The position numbers and the translations under genes are program-made. A stretch of DNA of 64,000 bases from Apostichopus japonicus. Taxonomy: Eukaryota; Echinodermata; Holothuroidea; Aspidochirotida; Stichopodidae. How positions within the stretch are numbered: the first letter of the stretch is position 1; the number at the start of each line of letters is the position of its first letter. Positions 39,270-64,000 of the stretch are shown piece after piece. The stretch is from contig NC_092573.1 of assembly GCF_037975245.1 (NCBI RefSeq), positions 20,615,265 to 20,679,264 on the forward strand, written 5' to 3'. The notes under the pieces were generated by a model. It was not told the DNA's origin. It did not search any database and saw nothing but the letters and a program-made list of their open reading frames with translations.

Positions 39270-39627
39270 AGGGTGTGAAGACTCGCGCTAAAAGAAACGT
39301 CTAATGCCGGTAATCTAACCTAGTTTCGAATGAGGTGTAACAGAAGTGTTAGACACCACCATCGATCCCAGAAAATATACACACAGCTTGCTACCGTCGG
39401 TAATTAGACACTAGTGTACAGTCAGTACATACAGCTGCGGTCAAGTGACAGCACAGTGTACAAACGATACAGCGATGGACATCTCAGGTCCAGCTAAAGA
39501 TAACAAGGTATCACGTTTATTACTGTCTGCATTTTGTAGCGACAAGCAGAAAACTTCACTGGAAGCAACGGAAAGTTAACTTTTTTTTCAGAGCGCGGCA
39601 CGCGGTTTGGGCGAGTTTTCAATGCCT
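39270..39627. mobile_element. TTAA-flanked MITE, copy 2
   Basis: A 358-bp element between TTAA at 39266-39269 and TTAA at 39628-39631. The left end is AGGGTGTGAAGACTCGC. The right end, on the other strand, is AAGGCATTGAAAACTCGC. It shares long identical stretches with copy 1, for example GAGGTGTAACAGAAGTGTTA and GTTAGACACCACCATCGATC. It sits inside the ATCTGGCC repeat and is therefore younger than it. Confidence 0.88.
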
Positions 39628-39682
39628 TTAATCCAGCCTACATATCTGGTTTCGAGGTATCAATTAATCTGGCTTTATATAA

Positions 39683-40697
39683 TAATAATAAGCAAATATT
39701 TATAGAGCGCTTTATGCAAAGGCCTCAAAGCGCTTAAACAAGTACACAAAAATGCAAGTCAAATCACTGTAAATTTTTGGAATAAATGAGTTTTTAAGAG
39801 ACGCTTAAAACAGTCAACCGATGGTGCATTGCGAATTGAAGATGGTAGATTGTTCCAGAGATGAGGTGCAACAGAGATGAAGGCTCTTTCTCCATAAAAC
39901 TTTGTGTTTGGGGTATGGCTGGTGGCAAGAAGACACTTTGTAGACGAGCGAAGTTGGCGTTGAGGATGATACTGAGGAATTAAATTTGTAATGTAACCAG
40001 GGGCAAGGGAGTGTTGTGATTTGTACGTTAAGAGGAGGAGCTTATAAATTGACCGTTGTTTTACTGGAAGCCAATGGAGTGATTGAAGCACTGGAGATAT
40101 GTGATCATGACGCGATGAACATGATATTAACCGGGCAGCAGAATTCTGAACAGTTTGAAGTTTTTTCAGTGTAGAGTCAGGAAGGCCAAATAAAAGGGAG
40201 TTACAGTAGTCAAGCCTGGGCATTATCAAGGAACATACAAGTTTTGTAGTTATATCGTTGGTTAAAAACTTCCGTATCCGGCTGATCTTCCGTACGGCGT
40301 TGTATGATGATTTACAAACAGCACTGACCTGTTGTTTCATGCTTAGATGGGGATCCAGTACAACTCCTAGACTTTTGACGTGCGTGGACGGAGTGATGGT
40401 GGTCTGATCAATTTTGACTGAAATAGATTTGATTGTTGTGGATTTAAATTGCGAGGTAGCATGGAGGATTTCAGTCTTTGAGTCATTGATAAAAAGATTG
40501 TTTGATATAGCCCATGATTTTACATCTGCAATACAGTTTTGGATTTTTTGAATAGCATCGGAACAATGATCAGGATGGAAAGATGTGAATAACTGAATGT
40601 CATCAGCATAAATAACAGTTTGCATATTAGCTGAAATGATTAAATCATGCAATGGAGCTACATACAAGGTGTAAAGTAACGGCCCCAGAACTGAGCC
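39683..40697 (-). mobile_element. 5'-truncated LINE (L2/CR1-type) with 3' tail
   Basis: An insertion of about 1.0 kb flanked by TTATATAA on both sides (39675-39682 and 40698-40705). On the minus strand it starts inside the reverse transcriptase, at the GSVLGPLL motif, and runs through the catalytic YADDIQLF and the LHWLPVKQRSIYK motif typical of the C-terminal end of L2/CR1-clade ORF2. The 3' untranslated part is only about 75 bases. It contains a stem-loop with arms AGCGCTTT and AAAGCGCT (39706-39734), then an ATT repeat. Truncation at the 5' end is normal for LINE insertion. Confidence 0.9.
39759..40697 (-). pseudogene. Partial LINE reverse transcriptase reading frame
   Basis: The frame stays open for more than 300 codons, from the GSVLGP motif (near 40696) to a TGA after FQKFTVI (39759). 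It contains YADD (about residues 20-23 counted from the internal Met at 40667), PRLDYCNSLLFGLP and HLWNNLPSSIR. The endonuclease, the RT fingers and any ORF1 are missing, so it cannot move on its own. The intact frame suggests a fairly recent insertion. Confidence 0.88.
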
Positions 40698-41015
40698 TTA
40701 TATAACCATATAGGCTTGATATGGCCAGATTAAAAGCAGATATAAAGCTAGATCTGGGATTGTACTTTAGAAGTAATTTGCGTTCATTTGAACATAAATG
40801 ACTTTAAAAGTGCATAATATTACACCAATACGCATACACACAGTGCACTGTATTTACATTAAACGGCTCTGCCTCAGGATTACAGTATTTCTTGTATCAT
40901 GCTTTTTTCATGTTGGTAACAGCATGGAGGTAAAACAGATGGTAACAGTAACCAATATATAGTCGTCCGCATCCAATTTCTTCCTCCGATAATTCGTTCT
41001 TTCATCGCGTCTGTG

Positions 41016-41164
41016 TTACTCATGGCAACAGTCGGTTATATCAGTTTGAGATGAACCACAACTGCACCTACACAGACATACGGCAAATGCACCTTTCAGT
41101 AAGCAGACGACAGCTAGAAATCCAAACGTGTAATGGAAGTTACCACTGATATCTCGCATTAGAC
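41016..41164 (-). CDS. Transporter exon 4 (last)
   Basis: Acceptor TTACTATTAG before 41164, stop TAA at 41016-41018. [20 protein letters not shown] matches the loop and TM12 of monocarboxylate transporters. Confidence 0.75.
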
Positions 41165-44100
41165 CTAATAGTAAGATAAAGTCGGTAAGAAAAAACAAGG
41201 TGAAACTAATAGGATATGCATATATGGATTACTTTGAGGCAAATTCAATTTAGGGGCAGTTAAATTTTGTCATTGGTAATTTTGCCCTCTACATGTTGTA
41301 ACAATGCAATTTCAGCCTCAGAACATTTTCTTTCTTCATATATCTTATTTTTTCTCACGTATTAAAATGTTAGATATAATCACATAATGGAATATTGCAT
41401 ATCATTATGATAACCAAGACAACAAACTTTTGCGAATGTCTGACTTTCGTGAACAAGAAATAAAATGAGTTGAAAAGAATGCCTTGTGATGAGCAAACTT
41501 ACATTTTAGACAACTTTGATAAGAGTATAAATACCACAAATATGCAGGACGTGCAAGACTATACTTCTGGCTTTCTACATAGCAAAACTTAAGCACTTGT
41601 CGATGTCAGTCAGAGATAAGAGTTGGTCCCAAAATTAAACTTATACGACCTTTTATATCTCATGTAATGTGTTACTAATGTCTAACGCTTTTCAACGACG
41701 CCATGCGAACAGTATATGTGCGGCTTACAAGACTATAGTGTGTAGGCTAAATTCCTTCAGTGCAGTCGGCGGGGTTAAACGATTAAAGGCACGTAAAAAT
41801 ATTAATGATGTAATGAAGACGGATATATATTTCAGCAAGAAATTCACCGAAAATGGCAAATAATTGTCATTACGGTATTTACATATAAGCCTATACAGAC
41901 ACACGTCATATATGGGAGTGTAAATACAGGATACCAGTATACTTGTAACCATGTGTTTGCATTACATTAGTTTGGACCGCTGTGTGGAGATTATGACGCG
42001 GCTTACATATATATCATAATATGTTATGCATATAGAGTCGCCTCGCATAGGTATCGCAATGCACAATTAATTGCTCCCATTGACTTACACACTAAACTTG
42101 TCACTTGCCAAGGCCGATAGAACATAGATAGAAGTTTTCAACTGACATGTCCTACCTAAGATGTGATAGCTAAGGGCTTGGGCTATCATAAAACATTCAA
42201 CTTTCGCCACCATGACCGTTTAGATTTTGAGCTAGAAGAGCTCAAAGTTTATCATAGTGCTCCCCCATGCCAGCTGACTTTGCGGAATCTTCCCAAGATA
42301 TTCTAAAATACCAATAAATCACCTTCGATCCTCCAGATTTTTAGACCAACAGTGGTTTATTTCATCCTCTTCAACATCCAAGCATCAAAATCAATGGTGA
42401 TGACTCAGAAAATGCCAAACAAATCAATACATTAGGGCACTTTAGGGCTATTTTCCGACAATGGTGAACCTCTCAGGCGGACGTGCACTACTCTAATTGT
42501 GGTGCGATACCTATATGGACTATTGCGCGCAATTTAAGTTGACACACAAGGCGCTCCATACAGTGGCGTCGCCAGGGGGTGGCCTGGGGGGCATATGCCC
42601 TCCCAAGAAAATCATGACCCCACGTGCCCCCCCCCCCCCATTGCGATTTGTAGTGTTACTCAAACATGTTACTCAAACAAAACTTTATCTGCCTCAATTA
42701 AAAACATAAATATCGGACAGACGAAGCTCGAAATTTCTTGAACATAAAGTTACTTCAAGTTGCAAAGTATAGCACCAGATTGCATCTACGGACCCTTAAT
42801 TAATAAAAAATAAAATAAACCTCCCCTTAGACCCCGCCCCAGGACGGCATTCACAAACAAACATTGTGCCCCCCTCCCCTTATAAAGTGATGTGTCCCCC
42901 AGTGCCCCCCTCCTCTCCAAGGTTGAATGGTCTGGCGACGCCACTGACATCATATAAGGGACTTTAATTTTTACCTGAAACTACTGCCCCGAATAACGTC
43001 GATAAACTCCTTAGGCTGAGCATCCAAGACAGAGACATATTGAAGTGGCTATTGCAAACAGTATTGTCCAAATTTGACGTGATTAATGTTACTTGTAATC
43101 CCACACAAAATCCGCTTATTGAAGTGATAAAAGCGAACACAAGAAACGTTTGCGTTGTAAGGAGTATTGAGTAGGAACCTGCCACAAGGAGTGACGAAAT
43201 TACTAGAAGGTACTCTAGTATTCGACGGTTCAAATAAGTCACAGTTATGAAAGCGGCAACTTTGCCAATGATTCCAAAAATACCAGAAATTGTAGACAGC
43301 ATAACTGCAACGTGAGACGGAACGCCACTAGCCTCACAATACGGAATTAGATACATCGACCAGGCGACATAATGTAGTTCCTCTAACGTGCCCACTAACA
43401 GGAGGAAAACAAACGCTGGGTGGGCCTTGAATACATCAAAGATCCCATGATGGCGAGCCCTTGTTGATTGGGTCTCGCGGACTTGTGACGTTGTACTCTC
43501 GTCACTATATTGTTGGTCTCTGCAGGTGAACGCAGATCCGACAAGGAAGCCAATAGTGACGGTATTCCACAAAATGGCTCCAAATATAAAAACTGCTCCT
43601 TGTATGCCATAGTATCTTTTAAGTAGACTCATGACAACAGGCAAAATAGCCATCCCCAAAGGTGAGAGACAATTGATCACGGCGTACGCTTTTCCAAATC
43701 TATCTGCGAAGGAATTTTTTAGCGATACCATGCTGAATAACTTTAAGCAGCTATGTCCAATTCCTGCAACGATAATTGAAAAGAAACATATATGAGGTTG
43801 AGTAGAAACTATATACTGGTATAGCTCCTTTTTTCTTCTTCTTTTTTATTAATGTCAGATTATAAATAAATATAACATATTTGAGAAAGACATTTTATTT
43901 AAAAAACAAAAATCCAACATGGATTGACCTATCATACTTATAGCGTTTTTTTATAGCATTTATGATTGATATATACTATTTCAGGACAATCAGTTACTGC
44001 ATTTGCAGGGTTCGTTCCAAATATGTATTATTCTGAAATATTTCAGAGCTAACCGACCGTACTATTAAATATTGCAAGCCCACCAGCATTGAAAATGGCT

Positions 44101-44817
44101 CAAGAGAACAAAACCTGACCTTTATTTCACTTTCTCATATAGGTAACAATACAATCAGTATAAGAACAGGTATAGGACGTCCATGTATATGGCCTAGGAT
44201 AACAATGTTATCAATATAATGGACCTAACATCTCTTTTCAATGTTAAATGTGACAAGAACAGATTATCTTTGAAGCTATAGAATCTGTAGAATACTTTAC
44301 TGTGTATGCAGGTGGCTGGCTGTAGGAGCCGAGCCGGCCATGTGGACAATTAAGTCAGCGATAGCCCCCGATCCTCACTCCCCTCCCCCTCCCTCTCCTA
44401 CCTATCTCCATTTCTCAAAGTTCGTTAAATTCCCCTATGATGATAATAATTTCAGGTGTAAATCTCATTTAGATGGTCATAAAAATTGATGTTAAACGTT
44501 TACCTGAAATTGAAGTCATCATTAGCATGACCAAGATTCCTGAAATGAAACAAAACGATAGACCGATGAAACCGGCTCCGACAAGGACACCGGCCGATAT
44601 CGCCCAAAGTCGGACCCGGTTAAATCGCAACAGGTAAGATGCCAGAAGAGCTATGATTTAAAACAGAAAATAGAATGTAAAATTAATTAGAAATCGTCAA
44701 GTTATAGTCTCTATTGACGTACACCCCATGCCAAACGTACTTGATCTAGACAACAGCATAACTTAATACGCGTGTATATATTCGAATTAATACGTGTATA
44801 TATTCGAATTAATACGC

Positions 44818-44901
<84 letters not shown>

Positions 44902-45399
44902 ATTGTTTGTCCCACATGCCTTGCCATGTACATGTCCCATATAGTCATGGTACACATCAAACTTGAGTTCTGTATATAGTTATTTGTCTATCATTTAGAC
45001 CACCCTGTAGTCGTGCAAAAATTTGACATTATTCGACATATTTTCGGTGCGAATCATTGACGATATTCAATGTATAACATGTGGGCTTGTGGAGCCAGTG
45101 GGGGGGGGGGTGGGTGGCGGGTCACATGGGACACGACCCCCTATACAATATACAATATTTACATGAAATAAAATGAAATACTTACTACAGGCATTTCTGA
45201 TCATTAATTGCCACGAAAAAATGAGTCCCATCGACCAGTAAGGAAAGTCATTCTGGATACCAAGTGGCTCTATTATCACGCTAAATATTTTAGTTGTCGA
45301 ATCGAGGAAGAATTTTTCGATACAGTTTGCTAAAAAGGCACAACTTTGGCTTGCGTCTAACGGAAATATCGACAGTGTGGAAGAGGATGCCATTTTCAT
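41016..45399 (-). CDS. SLC16/monocarboxylate-transporter-like MFS gene (four exons joined)
   Basis: Exons on the minus strand at 45186-45399, 44504-44650, 42975-43763 and 41016-41164 have GT-AG borders, all phase 1, and join to 432 residues. The chain reads [21 protein letters not shown] (TM1-2 region), then [20 protein letters not shown], then a family-like segment [21 protein letters not shown] at TM5, a hydrophilic central loop (about [11 protein letters not shown] to ARHHG), six further membrane segments, and a short Cys-rich tail. Order and spacing match monocarboxylate transporters, which move lactate, pyruvate or other small solutes across the plasma membrane. The substrate cannot be predicted. 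The conserved DGGWGW-type signature of TM1 is absent from the chosen first exon. The sequence before the first ATG (TTTCTTATCTCTGTTTGGCA then AAAG) could be a splice acceptor, so an upstream exon may exist. Gene symbol withheld. Confidence 0.78.
42561..42946. mobile_element. hAT-type MITE in transporter intron 3
   Basis: Perfect 15-bp terminal inverted repeats, CAGTGGCGTCGCCAG (42561-42575) and CTGGCGACGCCACTG (42932-42946), bound a 386-bp noncoding element. The flanks (GCTCCATA and ACATCATA) agree at only five of eight positions, so any 8-bp duplication has decayed. CAGTG...CACTG ends are typical of hAT. Confidence 0.85.
42975..43763 (-). CDS. Transporter exon 3
   Basis: Acceptor TCGTTGCAG before 43763, donor GTAAAA after 42975. 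Encodes the TM4-TM11 region, including the central loop. Reading past the donor meets a stop after three codons, which supports splicing. Confidence 0.82.
44504..44650 (-). CDS. Transporter exon 2
   Basis: Acceptor ATCATAG before 44650, donor GTAAAC after 44504. Encodes two membrane segments around [20 protein letters not shown]. Confidence 0.78.
44770..44897. repeat. 22-bp tandem repeat leading into (TA)n, transporter intron 1
   Basis: About three units containing TTAATACG(C/T)GTATATATTCGA run from 44764 into about 80 bases of pure TA (44818-44897). Open frames of repeated Tyr-Ile here are artefacts. Confidence 0.92.
45186..45399 (-). CDS. Transporter exon 1 (as modelled)
   Basis: Starts at ATG 45397-45399; an in-frame TAA lies 24 bases upstream. 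Ends TGT A before the donor GTAAGT at 45180-45185. Confidence 0.65.
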
Positions 45400-45637
45400 C
45401 TTTTGCCAAACAGAGATAAGAAATTACTGCATGCAGACAATATTTAAGCGACCTACATATTAAACAATGCCAGCAATAATGACTAACGTGTTGATCACGT
45501 GACACATATTAATATAAATAGTATGAATTGTGATCAACTTTTATTTGCTATTGTTTCCCCTTTGCTTCCTGTACTTAATTAATATCTAATTGATGGAATT
45601 ATTCTATGTTGTTTTATTTTATAGACAACAATCATTT

Positions 45638-45789
45638 TCTGCAAATTGACGAGTTGCACACTTACTACCATCTCGACAAGATGACAAAATTCAGAAAATT
45701 TATGCATTGACGAGATCCGTTATCTCGTCAAAACGTCAATTTTCTGAATTTTGTCACGTTACCATCTCGTCAACTCGTCAATTTGCAGA
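45638..45789. repeat. Large inverted repeat rich in TGACGAG/CTCGTCA
   Basis: Outer arms TCTGCAAATTGACGAGTTG (45638-45656) and CAACTCGTCAATTTGCAGA (45771-45789) are perfectly complementary. Inner arms GACAAAATTCAGAAAATT (45683-45700) and AATTTTCTGAATTTTGTC (45738-45755) are also perfect. The intervening spacers differ in length (26 and 15 bases). CTCGTCA or its complement occurs repeatedly in and just after the structure. It lies about 240 bp upstream of the modelled transporter start. Confidence 0.92.
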
Positions 45790-48050
45790 TAATTGCCGTT
45801 TTGTCAAGTTGGTAACTCGTCAATGCAATGTCCTTTCTACGCTTCCGTACATTATAGACATAATATACCTGTATATTGTGCAGGTATACAATAGATCTAT
45901 GTGGTTAAACGTTACATACATGTCATTTGAATGCTTATAATACTTTGTGAGTTATTTACCGTTTTCTCAGGTATACAGACATTTTGGTACCCTATACAAT
46001 ATTTAATATATAACTATTTTTTTACGTTTCTTTGTTTTGTTTTTGTTTGTGATAACGCTAGAAGTTTTTGTCTATAATTTCATCCTGCCCAAATGAGACA
46101 TTTGTAGACTTAAATACGTTACATGAAATCGTTTAAGGGACCTCCAGTTTTGATATCAATATATGTTTAAACATATATACTTGAATATTTATTAATGTAT
46201 TTGTGGTTTCAATAGTTTCAATTATTTATTTGTTTGGTTCGCACACAATCATTTATTTTCTTATACATTTTTTTATTGTCTTCTTCGATGAGGGTAGTCC
46301 TGCTCAGTGCAGAAGCACTGTCAGTTTCCAGAGGAGCCCTCAATACAAAATACATATACAATATTATGCAGTAAAAAAACGGTAAACATACAAAAGCACA
46401 AAAAGGACGGCAAAAAGATAGACAAACAAATATCAGACATCTAAACAAAATATATAAGTTTTCATATTGCCTTTAGAAATATAAACATTTGGCAAGCATT
46501 TCAAATTTAGGGGGAGACTGTTCCATGACCTGCCTCCTGGACCTTTTACCATTCCAACACAAGGCCGGAGACTTGAACAAGTCTAAGTATGACATCATTG
46601 ATCTACATGTGCTTCATTGTTTTATTTTCTCTTTTATTTATTTGAATGTTTATATGTAGTAATGGAGGTGGGTTTTGCAAAATGGCGAATCGAAAAGATT
46701 GAACATCTTAACATAACCTGATATGATAGCACTAGTTTTTTTTTTTGTGCCGAACACTGTTAACATTTTATCCTATGAAAATATGAAAAGCAAAAACAGA
46801 GAGATAGTATAGAAGGTTCCACATCCATTTCAGACGTCACAGATGTGCAATATTTATCTGACACATGACCCATTAATCAACAAAATATAAATAAATCACC
46901 CAAATTAATATCGCTGGCAGGAATGTATATGTGGGCACTAACTATATTATTTGCTGCACAATATCAATAGCAAAAGGATTACCCATTTATTAACAATTTT
47001 CAGACAAGACTATATTATTGAAAAACAAAATTTCCATGGAAACTCACAGGATATATTTCAATACTCGTAGGCCCATTATTTAACTTTTAAACTATGCAGA
47101 AACTAGTTGTCGTTATACTATTATATCAAGTATATATGGTACTCTATTACTTTATTTCATATAGGCGGAAGACGAGAGTTAAATCGTTTGGGTGCGTGAG
47201 GAGGGGGGGGGGGGTGGTGCCACGAGCTTTGAAGGGAATTGGCACAAGAAAGTTTGATTTCATCAAGCAAGTATGCAGCAAAACAACATCGAATCGTCTT
47301 GGGTAAGATGTACCCTCTTTGAATTCTGAACCACAAACTTCAGTGTTTAAATGGTTTTCAACAAAACGTCAACTTTTTTTTGTTTAAAACTTTTTAATGA
47401 AAAAATTCTTTTTAAAATAAACAAATGGTATTCTTTTCATTACAGAATTAGGAAAAGGAGTACTTTTCATTAACAAGGAAGGGGCGATTCTTATTAATGA
47501 AGAGGAGCACTTTTGCGGTTTCTCAATAATTTGCATCTGGGGTACACCCTCTCTCCTCCCCCACCCTCACATCGTCTCCTTTGTTATACTAACCGTTGTC
47601 TGTTGCTTTAAAACCTACATCCAATTAGCTGTGTAAACATATAACCGCAACATTAAGACATGTTTCTCCGTTCTAAAACCCTACATCCAAATAAGATTTG
47701 CATAGTTTTCTCCCAACTATAGCTGTGTATACAAACAGGCAACATTAAGACATGTTACTCCGTTCAGGTTAACAAAAGACTTCATTTACAGATTCTCTGT
47801 AGAGTACACTACAAGCTACCGTAGTGACTCTGTCCAACGTATGACATTTGACCTATAAACAAACCACGCTTTTTCGTAAGCCTCGTGTATAAAATAAAAA
47901 AGACCCCGTACGTTACGAGATTTGTTTGCTTCACAGTACGTAGTAGTGTTTTATATACATATACAATATACCGTACCATGTACACTGTGCATGTAGTTTG
48001 CATACATGCTACTAGTACTAATGAATAGTTGTAGACGTTCCGTTTGCACA
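45790..48050. other. Intergenic between transporter and ZFR
   Basis: Heads of the two genes face apart (divergent). Apart from the remnant at 46215-46400 and an approximate ~95-bp direct duplication at about 47625-47760 (ACATTAAGACATGTT in both copies), nothing is recognised. Confidence 0.5.
46215..46400 (-). mobile_element. Possible LINE 3' end remnant
   Basis: On the minus strand this reads TTGTATTGAGGGCTCCTCTG, then a small hairpin CAGTGCTTCTGCACTG, then ACTACCCTCATCGAAGAAGA and an A-rich end. This layout resembles 3' ends of some metazoan LINEs. No coding part is attached. Confidence 0.3.
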
Positions 48051-48069
48051 GTGCGTTGTAGGGTTTATG

Positions 48070-48227
48070 TGTTTTGATTGGTTCAATCACGGTATTTGCC
48101 CTGAATTGGTCCTAGCTTCTCTGACTTTTGGAAATTTTAATCGCTCATAGATCATAAAGTGAACTCCGAATCGATGAGGTGACGGCCCAACACGAATCTA
48201 GCGAACGCAAACAAAGAAATCTGAAGA
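48070..48227 (+). promoter_or_regulatory. Candidate ZFR proximal promoter with two inverted CCAAT boxes
   Basis: ATTGG occurs at 48077-48081 (TTTGATTGGTTCAATC) and at 48105-48109 (CTGAATTGGTCC), about 150 and 120 bases before the ATG and 28 bases apart. Paired inverted CCAAT boxes are common NF-Y sites in housekeeping promoters. No TATA box is evident. The transcription start is unknown. Confidence 0.4.
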
Positions 48228-63932
<15,705 letters not shown>

Positions 63933-64000
63933 GTATGGTCTCAGCGTTAGCATTAAATTTATATAAATCACACCTCAGGGACCACCTCTGTGGTCTACTG

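Noticed and set aside
44772-44979. Open frames of repeated Tyr-Ile
   Set aside because: Pure products of the (TA)n microsatellite.

Overview
The window is animal nuclear DNA: AT-rich, with GT-AG introns, long empty intergenic stretches, microsatellites and many small transposon remnants. The zinc-finger RNA-binding protein and glycosidase are clearly metazoan. The abundance of hAT and TTAA-flanked MITEs, tRNA-derived SINEs and an L2/CR1-type LINE, with words such as TAGGCCTA recurring, fits a marine invertebrate deuterostome, perhaps an echinoderm. That placement is inference.

Three host genes can be supported. (1) A single-exon glycoside hydrolase family 31 gene of the MYORG type lies on the minus strand at 5691-7844. 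(2) A four-exon SLC16/monocarboxylate-transporter-like gene lies on the minus strand at 41016-45399; the exons join in phase to 432 residues, but the first exon lacks the usual family signature. (3) A ZFR (zinc finger RNA-binding protein) gene lies on the plus strand from 48228 to the right edge. Fifteen exons join without a frame break into 838 codons, covering a low-complexity N-terminus, three C2H2 fingers and the first part of the DZF domain; the 3' end is outside the window. The three genes share no evident pathway.

Layout: 1-1800 repeat remnants (a hAT-type MITE copy and a decayed LINE reverse-transcriptase end); 1800-5690 no gene; 5691-7844 MYORG-like; 7845-37800 about 30 kb with no recognisable gene but with many repeats, including an 8-bp-TSD MITE (15406-15701), an 86-bp minisatellite (19257-19690), a 2.58-kb element with short terminal inverted repeats and eight internal copies of GTGACTTACGTGAC (27926-30509) and a 1.28-kb hAT element (32849-34125); 37900-40760 a nested repeat complex (ATCTGGCC-rich repeats carrying a TTAA MITE and a 5'-truncated LINE); 41016-45399 transporter; 45638-45789 a large inverted repeat; 48228-64000 ZFR, whose introns hold a 9-bp-TSD element, a 2.3-kb hAT element, a hAT MITE, SINEs, a minisatellite and a duplicated, frameshifted copy of the start of exon 11.

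The strongest new observations are the 2.58-kb subterminal-repeat element with its empty site preserved next door, a SINE and a LINE sharing a 3' stem-loop tail, the relic exon duplication in ZFR, and several nonautonomous DNA transposons whose target-site duplications can be read directly.
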